A stretch of 53,925 bases of DNA from Solobacterium sp. UBA3691. Lineage in GTDB: Bacteria > Bacillota_I > Bacilli_A > Erysipelotrichales > Erysipelotrichaceae. Numbering within the stretch: the first letter of the stretch is position 1; each line of letters begins with the position of its first letter. The position numbers and the translations under genes are program-made. The stretch lies in contig DFIS01000011.1 in the NCBI GenBank assembly GCA_002372175.1, forward strand, positions 1-53,925, read 5' to 3'. Positions 24,903 to 33,672 of the stretch are shown here, in pieces. Below the pieces are notes generated by a model. That model ran no database searches, was not told where the DNA came from, and worked only from the letters and a program-made list of their open reading frames with translations.

Positions 24903-25867
24903 CAGCCTTCGCCTCCCGGACTGCCGATATGATAATTCCCGCGGCGTTTCAACAGATAACTGCGAATAACATCAGCCGCATACAGTTCAACTGACGAAAG
25001 GTCCTTTCTTGCCAGTTTTAACAACCCAATCGTCTCTTCTACATCCTCCGGCATGAAGTATACGGAGAAATCCTCACTGTCACGGAAGAACGGACTGTAA
25101 GCCTCCATGACAAAAGCACAGCCGATACCTCTCTTTACGGCATTGATTGCGACCATCGAATTCGCTACAGACAGCCGGTTATCCAGCGTGAGTCCGTATT
25201 TCTCACAGAACTGATCGATCGTCCCGCGCACGGATGTTCCTTCATTCTGCAGCACAAACGGCAGTAAGGCAATATCCTGAATATCCACGGTACTGACATT
25301 TCTGCCTTCCACCACCAGCTGATGTGACTTGATCTGTATGCTTTTCGGCACAAGCAGCAGGAAATGATCATCATAGAACGGCTCAAATGAAAGTCTTGGA
25401 TCACCCTCACCGTCACGCCAGCTTATTGCAAAGTCATACTCATCCGATAACAGTCCAGGCGGTACTTTACCGGAAAACACATTGGTAATATGCAGTTCAG
25501 CATCCGGATAGCGGTCATGGACCTTTTTCTCGATCTCCAGTATCGCTGTGGAACTGACATGCAGAGGAAGCGCAATATTGACCGTAAAGAAAGAAGACCT
25601 GAGGAAATTCAGCCCTTTCCTGAGGTCTTCTTCAGCTTCTTTCAATTGTAACAGATAATCAGCACAAAGCCTGCCGGCATCGGTGATCTCCACCCCGTCA
25701 GGCGTCCGCACGAACAAAGAAGTATTCAGCTCACTCTCAAATTCCTGCACAGCCCGGCTCAAGGATGACTGACTTAGATTCAGCGCTTTAGCCGCTCGAG
25801 AAATACTCCGGTGCTCCATGACCGCCAGGATCTTATCGGTGCTGGTGATTATCATCTTCTTCGTCAT
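24902..25867 (-). CDS. LysR-family transcriptional regulator (first of a coupled pair)
   Basis: A 321-residue LysR protein with the HTH motif SISRAAKALNLSQSSLSRAV and a full effector domain ending with ADVIRSYLLKRRGN. It overlaps the downstream LysR gene by one base in TGATG. Its promoter must lie within the 59 bases between it and the pseudogene at 25927, unless it is cotranscribed with the EFR1 gene. The two LysR proteins share the effector-domain pattern SVANSMVAINAV versus VANSLLAIESV and so are paralogues. Targets are probably the carrier and lyase downstream. Confidence 0.92.
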   Translation of the reverse strand: MTKKMIITSTDKILAVMEHRSISRAAKALNLSQSSLSRAVQEFESELNTSLFVRTPDGVEITDAGRLCADYLLQLKEAEEDLRKGLNFLRSSFFTVNIALPLHVSSTAILEIEKKVHDRYPDAELHITNVFSGKVPPGLLSDEYDFAISWRDGEGDPRLSFEPFYDDHFLLLVPKSIQIKSHQLVVEGRNVSTVDIQDIALLPFVLQNEGTSVRGTIDQFCEKYGLTLDNRLSVANSMVAINAVKRGIGCAFVMEAYSPFFRDSEDFSVYFMPEDVEETIGLLKLARKDLSSVELYAADVIRSYLLKRRGNYHIGSPGGEG

Positions 25868-25926
25868 GACTACATTATAACCGAAACTTATTTCATAACT
25901 AGGTTGATTTTACGACAGAATACCGA

Positions 25927-26334
25927 TCAGTGATTCTGTTTTTCGACTTCCAGCAGTTCTTTGGCTTCCTTGTACACAGCCGCACAGATCAGCTTACCCT
26001 GCACATATGTTTCGGTAATGCCTTTCTTTTCGTTGTCATCGTATGTATCTACGATCTCATGCGCCAAGGCAAACTGTTCCGGCGTAGGATAGTATGTTTT
26101 CTCTGTATCTGTCAGGAAGCGGAGATTCTCGGATATGATCACACTGCCATCACCGTTCTCTGCTTTCTGCAAGCCCTGCATCGTATTAGCAACACTTTGG
26201 ACATCCTCAACTACACAGATGTCATGTATGCGGAACAATTCATCGATCTCACGGCGGATATCCTTCTCTTCACCGATGACACTTGCCGGACATACAGCAT
26301 AACGGTATTTCCCTGCCCGCAGTTCACGGCAATT
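25927..26334 (-). pseudogene. Chimeric remnant: LysR effector domain joined to CitE-like C-terminus
   Basis: The frame is open from the stop of the EFR1 gene to 25927. Its first part resembles the effector domain of the LysR protein at 23967: ELRAGKYRYAVCPASVIG, then RREIDELF, then VQSVANTMQGLQKAENGDG and VIISENLRFL. The stretch between AVCP and RREIDE is shorter than in the relative, so there is an internal deletion. From KTYYPTPEQFALAHEIVD to the end it matches the C-terminus of the CitE-like protein at 21529 (VYYPTPEQLDW, GKVICYAVYKQA). No DNA-binding domain or TIM barrel remains. A 103-codon frame with an internal ATG could still be translated, but the parts make no functional protein that I recognise. 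Confidence 0.8.
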
Positions 26335-27135
26335 CTATTGTTTGACAAAGTATTCAGGCAGATGGATATCACTGCCGAATTCGCTGATGCAGTCCTCCTG
26401 TACAATGCGGAAGTCTTCCTGTGGGAAACGCATGGCATGGTGAGGACAGAGCTTGACACAGGCACCGCACTTCATGCAGGATTCCTGGATATTGCGGCTG
26501 TCTTTGGGATCGATCAGTCCAAGAGGACATACAGCAGCACATATACCGCACTGTATGCAATCCTCTGTCGGTGAGGGACGGTTCGGCGTCAGATGACCGA
26601 GACGCTGTCCGTGCATACCGATCATCCCGTAATCCACATCACGTCCGGGTACTTCGCTCTCCTCCAGCATGACTGCCTGCTCTGCCGAAGCGATCGCTGT
26701 CCTGCCGAATTCCTCTGCCGCATGCAGATCGTCCGCGTCCGGTCTTCCGGTCTGGATCTCTGAAGTAAAGGAGTGTTCACCGATAAATGTTCCCCAGGCA
26801 AAAGGACGCAGCCCGCACTGTACTGCCGCATGGTAGAGATCCTGCAGAGCACGGTCATAGTGGCGGTTGCCGTAAACAGAAATGATCACGGCAGGCTGTC
26901 CCTGCCCGTGCAGTTTCTGCAATTCGTTCATGTACAGCTGTACGGTATGCCCTCCGTATACCGGAGCACACAGTACGACCAGTGCATCCTCCGGAAGGTC
27001 GATCGGTACTTCTCTGCCTGCAGGAAGCGTTCGGTCATATTCACGAACAGGCAGCCCGGTGCCGTCGCAAAAAGCTTGTGTGACACTTCTGCTGGTATGT
27101 GTGGGACTGAAGTAAACAGACACAACGTTATTCAT
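26335..27135 (-). CDS. EFR1-type flavodoxin-ferredoxin fusion protein
   Basis: A 266-residue electron-transfer protein. An N-terminal flavodoxin-like domain (about 1-160) starts with VSVYFSPTHTSRSV, the FMN phosphate loop. It is followed by two 4Fe-4S motifs: C193-IQ-C196-GI-C199-AAV-C203-P and C220-MK-C223-GA-C226-VKL-C230-P. The fusion matches EFR1-family ferredoxins common in anaerobic Bacillota. It lies between the citrate lyase operon and the chimeric pseudogene, with its own upstream terminator, so a role in citrate metabolism is not required. The redox partner is unknown. Confidence 0.9.
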   Translation of the reverse strand: MNNVVSVYFSPTHTSRSVTQAFCDGTGLPVREYDRTLPAGREVPIDLPEDALVVLCAPVYGGHTVQLYMNELQKLHGQGQPAVIISVYGNRHYDRALQDLYHAAVQCGLRPFAWGTFIGEHSFTSEIQTGRPDADDLHAAEEFGRTAIASAEQAVMLEESEVPGRDVDYGMIGMHGQRLGHLTPNRPSPTEDCIQCGICAAVCPLGLIDPKDSRNIQESCMKCGACVKLCPHHAMRFPQEDFRIVQEDCISEFGSDIHLPEYFVKQ

Positions 27136-27200
27136 AATGATCTCCTGTCAGCTATGTATACATTGTCTCACAGATAACGGAATATGCGCACAGACATTGA

Positions 27201-27226
27201 AAAGCCCCTCCATCCGGAAGGGCTTT
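27201..27226 (-). terminator. Terminator of the citDEF operon
   Basis: AAAGCCC (27201-27207) with GGGCTTT (27220-27226); on the minus strand the stem runs into TTTTC. It is 20 bases past the citF stop. Confidence 0.75.
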
Positions 27227-27245
27227 GCCTGTTTATATGTGTAAC

Positions 27246-28802
27246 TTAGAGTGTGTAAGGTTTAACCTTCTTGACAACATCCAGGATCGTACCGTCTCTG
27301 GCTTCAAGAACTGCTACGACCTTGTCTTCCCACTGCAGATCATCAGGTCTTCCGACAAGACTGTAAGCCTTGTCTTTCAGCTCTTCGATCGTCACATGCG
27401 GAACACCTGCTTCATCCAGGCACTTGATCAGATCCTGACGCAGAGGGTTGACCGCAATACCGTAATCGGTAACCAGGACATCGACTGTATCACCAGGTGT
27501 GGTAACCGTAACAACATGTTCACATACGGTTGCCATACGGCCTCTTGTCAGCGGTGTAACGATGATGCAGCACTTGGAGCCTGCAGCTGTATCGGGATGT
27601 CCGCCCGGAGCGCCTCTTAAGACACCGTCGGAACCGGTTAATACGTTAACGTTGAAGCCTGTATCGATCTCGAGAGCAGCCAGAACAACGAAGTCCAGCT
27701 TGTTGACGAAGGCACCCTTGTTTGCCGGGTTGGCATACTGGGAAGCACTCATTTCAAAGTGGTTAGGTGTCTGGTTGATACTGTTGACAGCATCAAGGTC
27801 AAAGTCCTGTACGTCGATGACTTTGCCTACTTTGCCTCTCTTGAGCATATCGACCATCGGTCCGCAGATACCGCCGATCGCCCATCCCATCTTGATGCCT
27901 CTCTTGTCCATTTCTTTCTCGATGAACAGGTTGGCAGCCAGGGAAGGTCCGCCGACACCGGTCTGGAAGGAGAAGCCATCCTTGAAGTACGGTGTAGCCG
28001 CAACAACTCTTGCGACATCTTCAGCCATCTTCAGATCACGGGGATTCTGGGAGATACGGGCTGCCGCAGAAGCGATCTTCTTCGGGTTGCCGATGGAGTC
28101 AACAACAACGACAGCGTCAACATCGATAGCTTCAACACTGGCAGGCATATTCGGGAAGTCTACGAGGCAGTCAGTAACAACAACACAGTGATCGGCATAC
28201 TTCGCATCAGTCATGGCATAACCCATACTTCCGCAGTTGGACTTACCGCCGATACCTCTGCAGTTACCTACACAGTCACTGGTCGGTGCTGCTACGAATG
28301 CGATATCGATATGGACTTCACCGGCTTCGATTGCACGGGGACGGCCGCCGTGGCTTCTGATAATTGCAGGTGTCTTTAACTTACCTGCAGATACAACTTC
28401 ACCCATACGTCCGCGGATACCGGATGTCTGGATACCGATGACCTTGCCCTGCTCAATGTATTCAGCGATCGGGTCATGGGCATCACCCAGGGATGTTGCG
28501 GCAATCGTCAGATCTTCCAGTCCCAGTTCTTCAATAGCAGCCTTCATGACCATATTGACAACGTAGTCACCATTTCTTAAATGATGATGGAAGCTGAATG
28601 TCATACCGCTCCTGGCACCGCACTGTCTCAGAGCATCTGCGATCGTCTCAACGATCTTGGATTCCTGGGGTTTCTCAAATCTTCTTGTCTTAGGTCCTAC
28701 TTTCTGAACGTACTTGCCGTCCATGTAGTTTTTACCCTGGTAAACTTCCTTACCGTTTACCAGTAATTCATCAGGAATTTCTCTACCTACTGCGTTTCTC
28801 AT
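27246..28802 (-). CDS. citF: Citrate lyase alpha subunit (citrate CoA-transferase)
   Basis: A 518-residue protein of normal CitF length. It exchanges the acetyl group on the CitD prosthetic group for citrate, the first half-reaction of citrate cleavage in the cytosol. Recognisable family stretches include NAVGREIPDEL at the start, TFSFHHHLRNGDYVVN (about 68-83), and GIRGRMGEVVSAGKL. Its ATG overlaps the citE stop by four bases (ATGA), so alpha and beta subunits are translated together. It is the last gene of citDEF and ends at an intrinsic terminator. No truncation or missing segment is seen. Confidence 0.96.
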   Translation of the reverse strand: MRNAVGREIPDELLVNGKEVYQGKNYMDGKYVQKVGPKTRRFEKPQESKIVETIADALRQCGARSGMTFSFHHHLRNGDYVVNMVMKAAIEELGLEDLTIAATSLGDAHDPIAEYIEQGKVIGIQTSGIRGRMGEVVSAGKLKTPAIIRSHGGRPRAIEAGEVHIDIAFVAAPTSDCVGNCRGIGGKSNCGSMGYAMTDAKYADHCVVVTDCLVDFPNMPASVEAIDVDAVVVVDSIGNPKKIASAAARISQNPRDLKMAEDVARVVAATPYFKDGFSFQTGVGGPSLAANLFIEKEMDKRGIKMGWAIGGICGPMVDMLKRGKVGKVIDVQDFDLDAVNSINQTPNHFEMSASQYANPANKGAFVNKLDFVVLAALEIDTGFNVNVLTGSDGVLRGAPGGHPDTAAGSKCCIIVTPLTRGRMATVCEHVVTVTTPGDTVDVLVTDYGIAVNPLRQDLIKCLDEAGVPHVTIEELKDKAYSLVGRPDDLQWEDKVVAVLEARDGTILDVVKKVKPYTL

Positions 28803-29713
28803 ACCAGATCTCCCTCATACAGACCGACTGCCTTCGCCAGACGCAGTGTTCTTTCCGCACCCGGGATAAAGGCGATGTCTACCATCTTACCGTTAACCGT
28901 GAAGACACCAAGACCCTTGGCAACATTCTCACGGTATGCTCTGACCATCTGTTCCGCCTGAACGATCTCTTTCTCCGTCGGCGCAAACACTTCGTGAACA
29001 AAGCGGATCTGCTTGGGGTTGATCAGGCTCTTGCCGTCAAAGCCCATAGCCTTGTTCTGGAGAACTTCTGCACGGAAGCCTTCCTCATCATCAAGGTCTG
29101 TAAATACGGTGTCAAAGCACTGTACACCGGCAGCTCTTGCGGCGATCAGCATCATGCCTCTGGCTGTTACCATATCGATACCGTCAGCTGTAGGCTTTGT
29201 CTGCATGCACTTTCTGAAGTCACCGCCGGAGATTGCTACACCCAGCATACGGTCGGAAGCAGCACAGATCTCGTAGGCATTCAGGATACCCTTCGGGCTT
29301 TCCAGTGCAGCCATCAGTAATGTTCTGCCCTTTTCTACACCGAATTCCTCTTCAGCTTCTTCAACAGCCTTTTCAACTGTCTTGACATCCTGTGCACTCT
29401 CACACTTGGCAATACGGATACCGTCAGCACCGCCTGCTACACATACACGGATGTCTTCCTGCCAGTGCGGTGTATCCAGACCGTTGATACGTACGATAAC
29501 TTCTGTATCACCGTAGTCAATTGTCTTCAGGGCATGATACAGAGAGAATCTCGCAGAGTCCTTCTGGTTCTCGGCAACAGCATCCTCAAGGTCGAGCATG
29601 ATACTGTCACAGCCGTAAATATATGCATCTTTGATCAGACCGGGCTTCTGTGCATTCATGAACATCATTGTTCTGCGCAGACGGTCTTTCTGCGGTCTCG
29701 GACGGGGAATCAT
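28799..29713 (-). CDS. citE: Citrate lyase beta subunit (citryl-ACP lyase)
   Basis: A 304-residue HpcH/HpaI-family TIM barrel that splits citryl-CitD into oxaloacetate and acetyl-CitD. Key segments are MLDLEDAV, VRINGLDTP (carboxylate-binding Arg), AALESPKG (metal-binding Glu) and the C-terminal GFDGKSLINPKQ. It overlaps citD and citF by four bases on each side, each as ATGA. It is clearly the operon subunit, unlike the isolated CitE-like protein at 21529, with which it shares only the family framework. Confidence 0.96.
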   Translation of the reverse strand: MIPRPRPQKDRLRRTMMFMNAQKPGLIKDAYIYGCDSIMLDLEDAVAENQKDSARFSLYHALKTIDYGDTEVIVRINGLDTPHWQEDIRVCVAGGADGIRIAKCESAQDVKTVEKAVEEAEEEFGVEKGRTLLMAALESPKGILNAYEICAASDRMLGVAISGGDFRKCMQTKPTADGIDMVTARGMMLIAARAAGVQCFDTVFTDLDDEEGFRAEVLQNKAMGFDGKSLINPKQIRFVHEVFAPTEKEIVQAEQMVRAYRENVAKGLGVFTVNGKMVDIAFIPGAERTLRLAKAVGLYEGDLV

Positions 29714-30012
29714 CTGATCATACCTCCCCAGGGAATACCCTTGTCAGACTTATCGCAGCTGCGGAATACAGCGCATTCAATGCGGGCTGCCAGTGTGCAG
29801 TCAAGCGCACCCTTGTCAACCACGGTGATCCTGGCATTATCAACTTCCAGGCGTTCCAGTGTAGCATAGACAGTTTCCTTGATCTGTCTGCCGTACTGGT
29901 TCATGACACTGCTGGAGAGTTCCAGTTCAATAGAACCGTTTCCGGGTTCTACGGTGACCTGTGCGTCACTGGATTCCAGCGTACCGGCAACTGCCGATTT
30001 CAAGATTTCCAT
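29710..30012 (-). CDS. citD: Citrate lyase acyl carrier protein (gamma subunit)
   Basis: A 100-residue acyl carrier protein that holds the phosphoribosyl-dephospho-CoA prosthetic group. The attachment serine is S14 in GTLESSDAQV, the position used in known CitD proteins. AAGGAG precedes the ATG with 9 bases spacing. It is the first gene of citDEF, overlapping citE by four bases. Making the prosthetic group needs CitX and CitG, neither of which is encoded in this window. Confidence 0.95.
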   Translation of the reverse strand: MEILKSAVAGTLESSDAQVTVEPGNGSIELELSSSVMNQYGRQIKETVYATLERLEVDNARITVVDKGALDCTLAARIECAVFRSCDKSDKGIPWGGMIR

Positions 30013-30088
30013 GATGAAGATCTCCTTTTCTTTAATTTAATCTTAGTTAGTCACAGTATCCTGTAACAAATACAAGTTTGATTATTGT

Positions 30089-30136
30089 TCTATAAGTAAA
30101 TAGTTATATAGATACAGTTCTATATAAATTATAGAA
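30089..30136. promoter_or_regulatory. Palindromic control region upstream of citDEF
   Basis: The palindrome TTCTATATAAATTATAGAA (30118-30136) has perfect 7-base arms with a 5-base centre. A second, imperfect copy, TTCTATA followed by ATATAG (30088-30111), lies beside it. Both lie between the carrier terminator and citD. Binding by the LysR protein encoded at 31730 is the likeliest role, by inference. Confidence 0.45.
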
Positions 30137-30160
30137 AATGGAGGTATAATACCTCCATTT
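30136..30160 (-). terminator. Terminator of the CitMHS gene
   Basis: AAATGGAGGTAT and ATACCTCCATTT form a perfect stem with a single central base; on the minus strand TTTTCTAT follows. It separates the carrier from citDEF, so the two are likely distinct units. Confidence 0.85.
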
Positions 30161-30165
30161 CCAAC

Positions 30166-31539
30166 TTACAGCGGCATTATACCAAGGACGATCGCAAACA
30201 GCATGCACAGAATGGAGAAGCCCCAGACGTACATGAAACTTGCCTTGATGTGATCCTTGATATCGACATCCGCAAGACCTACACCAAGCAGTGTAGCCGG
30301 AACCATCGGTGAGATGAATGTTGCACAGTTGCGGCAGACGACCATGGCTACAGCGATCGGAAGTGCAGAAATGCCGAAGCCTTCACCAATACCGATCATG
30401 ACCGGTAACATACCGTAGAAGTAGGAGTCTGTATCAAAGGCCAGAGCCAGAGGTACAGAGAGGATACCGATGACAAGCGGCAGATGCTTGCCAAGTGCAG
30501 CCGGCAGGATCATCTTGATGATGTTGGACATGCATGTAACAACAGACGGGATCGTTGCATCACCGACAGTAACAGTCTTGACCAGGATACCCATCAGGAC
30601 AGCCGCAGCCATCAGTGTGGAGCACATTGTCAGCGCCGGACCGGCATGCAGGTTAATGATCTTCTTCTGCATCTTGGCACCCGGATAGTTGACTAACAGG
30701 GCGATAACAACACCGCACATGAACGGTACATAGCTGGGGAAGACATCCCAGATCAGCATCGCAATGACAGCGATCGTCAGTGCCAGGTTGAAGGCAAACA
30801 GCTTCGGACGGGCAAGTGCAGGGTCATTGGCAGCCTGTTCAGCACCGCCTTCTTCTGTTTCCTCTGCAGTGCCTTCCTTGGCGAGCTTACCGTCAAGACC
30901 TGCGCCTCTGGCCTTCTCTTGTACACCTGCAAGAACAGCATGAGCAAGGGAAAGAACGATACCGAAGATCTGGATCGGAAGCAGTGTGTTCCAGAGCTTG
31001 CCGGCTTCCATACCGAGGACGGAAGCAGCACGCATTGTCGGACCTGCCCAGGGCATCAGGTTCAGAACACCCATGGCCAGAACAGCGATACGCAGCAGTG
31101 TCGTCGGACGCATGTGCATCTTCTTGTATACCGGCAGCATAGCAGGTACAACGATACAGAACGTGGAAGCGCCGCCGCCGTCGAGATGGCCGATCAGGGC
31201 AATGACAGCAGTCATGACACAGACACCGATCACATTGTCACCAACAAGACCCATCAGCTTGCCGATGATGACATCGAACATGCCGGCATCGGTCATAATA
31301 CCGAAGTACAGGACGGAGAATACAAACAGCGCCGCTGTAGGTCCCGTGGATGAGAATCCGGACTTGATCAGAGAAGCCAGGTTATCAAAGGAATAGTACC
31401 CTCCGATGACCAGGATCAGACCAAGAATGGACGGGAACAGGATGAATGCGATACTGGGAAGTGTAATACTTCTGAAAAGTGTTACAACGATCGCAATGAT
31501 GCATAGAAAGCCTAAAAGGCCAACAATTGTCTGTGACAT
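30166..31539 (-). CDS. CitMHS-family citrate carrier
   Basis: A 457-residue membrane protein with about twelve hydrophobic segments. It matches the CitMHS family, which imports citrate bound to a divalent metal ion in symport with protons. Family traits are IGHLDGGGASTFCIVVPAMLPVYKKM and NLMPWAGPTMRAASVL, both seen here. A longer GTG start at 31545 is possible, but GAGAGGGG fits the ATG at 31539 better. It is adjacent to citDEF and divergent from the LysR-citC unit, with a dyad in the leader. Metal preference (magnesium versus calcium) cannot be read from the sequence. Confidence 0.9.
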   Translation of the reverse strand: MSQTIVGLLGFLCIIAIVVTLFRSITLPSIAFILFPSILGLILVIGGYYSFDNLASLIKSGFSSTGPTAALFVFSVLYFGIMTDAGMFDVIIGKLMGLVGDNVIGVCVMTAVIALIGHLDGGGASTFCIVVPAMLPVYKKMHMRPTTLLRIAVLAMGVLNLMPWAGPTMRAASVLGMEAGKLWNTLLPIQIFGIVLSLAHAVLAGVQEKARGAGLDGKLAKEGTAEETEEGGAEQAANDPALARPKLFAFNLALTIAVIAMLIWDVFPSYVPFMCGVVIALLVNYPGAKMQKKIINLHAGPALTMCSTLMAAAVLMGILVKTVTVGDATIPSVVTCMSNIIKMILPAALGKHLPLVIGILSVPLALAFDTDSYFYGMLPVMIGIGEGFGISALPIAVAMVVCRNCATFISPMVPATLLGVGLADVDIKDHIKASFMYVWGFSILCMLFAIVLGIMPL

Positions 31540-31583
31540 AAACACCCCTCTCTACTGTGATATTACAGACATGTTGTAACGAT

Positions 31584-31603
31584 CTGTATGTATGTTCATA
31601 CAG
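31584..31603. promoter_or_regulatory. Dyad upstream of the citrate carrier
   Basis: CTGTATG-N6-CATACAG, perfect 7-base arms, 45 bases before the carrier ATG and 127 bases before the divergent LysR gene. A LysR operator is the natural guess. Confidence 0.5.
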
Positions 31604-31700
31604 TTCTTACAAGTTAGTATTAATAAAGAATACAACAAATGAAAACTACAATTATCTTTACCTCACCATAATATTTTCTTTATATTAAATGCATATACAT

Positions 31701-31716
31701 ATCAGATATATTTGAT
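31701..31716. promoter_or_regulatory. Palindrome just before the LysR-citC start
   Basis: ATCAGATATATTTGAT is a 16-base palindrome with one mismatched pair, 14 bases before the ATG at 31730. It may be an autoregulatory site. Confidence 0.35.
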
Positions 31717-31729
31717 ATATACTGGATGT

Positions 31730-32638
31730 ATGAATACGAAACAGGCAGAATATCTGAAAGTGATTGCCGAAGAAGGTTCGATCACTGCCGCATCCAGACG
31801 ACTGTTCATCTCACAGCCGTCCCTGAGCCAGACCCTGAAACAGATCGAAGAAGATCTCGGGGTAACGATCTTTGACCGTACGGTCACACCGCACAAGATC
31901 ACCTTTGCCGGTGAACTTGTCCTGAAGGCAGCCGACGAGATCCTCAAAACGCACAACGAACTGTATACGCATATCCACCGTCTTACCAACGATCAGGAGG
32001 GACATCTGCGTCTTGGCATCAGTGTACAGAGAAGTATGCAGATCATTCCCTATATCCTGCCCCGGTTCATCGAGGCATATCCGCATGTATCGATCGAACT
32101 GATCGAAGCCGGCAGTACAGCTCTGGAGGAGATGCTGATCACCGACAAGCTGGATCTGGCCCTGGCCGCGACAGAACCCACCAGTCCCCTGCTGAACTAT
32201 GAACTGATCGAGAAGGAAACGATCGGTATCCTGGCCGGCAAACATGCGCCGTTCCTGTCATCCCACACCGGCAGTACCGTGTACATGTCGGAACTGGCGG
32301 AAGAGCGCTTTGTCTCCCTGCGTCCCGGCCACAGTGTGCGCCTGATCCAGGACAGGATGTTCCATAACTACGGCATCTATCCGCATATCGTGATCGAGAC
32401 AGACTCCTTCGAAGTTGCCAGACGTACAGCCCTTGAAACAGATCTCTGCATGTTCTGCTCGGATATCTTCATTGATGACTATGCCCGTACGAGGGGTGTC
32501 TTCTTCCCTCTGCAGGAGTATACAAACAACCGTCACTTCTATGCATGTTCAAAGAAAAACAAGACACAGGCAGGCTTTACGGAAGCACTGATCAGGATCG
32601 CCCGTGATATCCTGCAGGCCAAGGAGGAAAACATATGA
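31730..32638 (+). CDS. LysR-family regulator of the citrate cluster
   Basis: A 302-residue LysR protein. HTH motif SITAASRRLFISQPSLSQTL, then the effector domain. A longer TTG start at 31712 lies inside a palindrome and has no ribosome binding site; the ATG at 31730 is preferred. Its stop overlaps the citC start by four bases (ATGA), so regulator and ligase are one unit, divergent from the carrier and citDEF. It is the obvious candidate citrate-responsive regulator. Many Bacillota use a two-component system or CitI/CitO for this role, so a LysR regulator is not the textbook arrangement. Confidence 0.92.
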   Translation: MNTKQAEYLKVIAEEGSITAASRRLFISQPSLSQTLKQIEEDLGVTIFDRTVTPHKITFAGELVLKAADEILKTHNELYTHIHRLTNDQEGHLRLGISVQRSMQIIPYILPRFIEAYPHVSIELIEAGSTALEEMLITDKLDLALAATEPTSPLLNYELIEKETIGILAGKHAPFLSSHTGSTVYMSELAEERFVSLRPGHSVRLIQDRMFHNYGIYPHIVIETDSFEVARRTALETDLCMFCSDIFIDDYARTRGVFFPLQEYTNNRHFYACSKKNKTQAGFTEALIRIARDILQAKEENI

Positions 32639-33672
32639 GTTTTACGATATCCGAAGTATATTCATCCGATAAGAGAACCAGGCAGAAGATGATCGCTCTG
32701 CTGAATTCTCAGAATATCCGGCTCGATCCCAATGTGGATTACTCCTGTGTGATCTATGATGAGAATTACAATATTGCCGCTACCGGAAGCTGTTACGGCA
32801 ATACCCTGCGGTGTCTGGCTGTCAGTCCCAACTATACCGGTGAATCTCTGACCAATACGCTGATCACCCACCTCGTGGAAAAGCAGTACGAAAGAGGCAA
32901 TACGCACTTCTTCCTGTATACGAAGCCGGATACAGCCAAGTACTTTGCCGACCTTGGCTTCTACGAGATCGTCAGGGCCGAGAACATCGTCTTCATGGAA
33001 AACAAGCGTACAGGCTTCAATGACTACCTGCGCACTCTGTCCAAACAGAAGAAGGAAGGGAAAACCGCCGCCATCGTCATGAACGCCAATCCGTTTACGC
33101 TCGGCCATCAGTTTCTGGCGGAGAAGGCATCGGCAGAGAATGACTGGGTACACCTGTTCATCGTCAGTGAAGAGAAGAGTCCGATCCCCTACCGTGTCAG
33201 AAAGAAACTGGTCATGGACGGTACTGCCCATCTTTCCAATATCATCTACCATGACAGCGGTTCCTACATCATCAGTAATGCGACCTTCCCTTCCTACTTC
33301 CAGAAGGATGAAGAAGCCGTGAACCGCAGTCATGCCCTGGTGGATCTTTCCGTCTTTGTGCGGATCGCCGAAGCTCTGAACATCACTGTACGCTACGTCG
33401 GTGAAGAGCCACGCAGCGTGGTGACCGGCATATACAACGAAACGATGTTAAAGGAACTTCCTGCCCATGGCATACAGTGTATCGTTGTGCCCCGGAAGGA
33501 ATATAACGGTGAGGCGATTAGTGCTTCAACGGTGCGTCAGTGCATCAAGGAGAACCGGTTTGAGGAATTAAAAAACTATCTGCCGGATACCTCCCTCACC
33601 TACTTTACAAGTGAAGAAGCCCGGCAGATCGTTCAGGCTATTCAGCAGATGGATGAGGTCATCCACTACTAG
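32635..33672 (+). CDS. citC: [Citrate (pro-3S)-lyase] ligase
   Basis: A 345-residue ligase that acetylates the CitD prosthetic group with ATP and acetate, activating citrate lyase. A GNAT-like N-terminal domain (about 1-130) precedes the nucleotidyltransferase domain, whose active-site motif NANPFTLGHQFL (about 150) is clear. It overlaps the LysR stop by four bases and ends by overlapping the stop of the convergent ABC pseudogene by four bases, with no terminator between them. Its presence, separate from citDEF and driven by the divergent promoter, confirms an active anaerobic citrate lyase. Confidence 0.95.
   Translation: MSFTISEVYSSDKRTRQKMIALLNSQNIRLDPNVDYSCVIYDENYNIAATGSCYGNTLRCLAVSPNYTGESLTNTLITHLVEKQYERGNTHFFLYTKPDTAKYFADLGFYEIVRAENIVFMENKRTGFNDYLRTLSKQKKEGKTAAIVMNANPFTLGHQFLAEKASAENDWVHLFIVSEEKSPIPYRVRKKLVMDGTAHLSNIIYHDSGSYIISNATFPSYFQKDEEAVNRSHALVDLSVFVRIAEALNITVRYVGEEPRSVVTGIYNETMLKELPAHGIQCIVVPRKEYNGEAISASTVRQCIKENRFEELKNYLPDTSLTYFTSEEARQIVQAIQQMDEVIHY

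Noticed and set aside
27499..28379. Plus-strand open frames over citF
   Set aside because: Antisense shadows of a well-identified citrate lyase subunit, with no ribosome binding site or family match.
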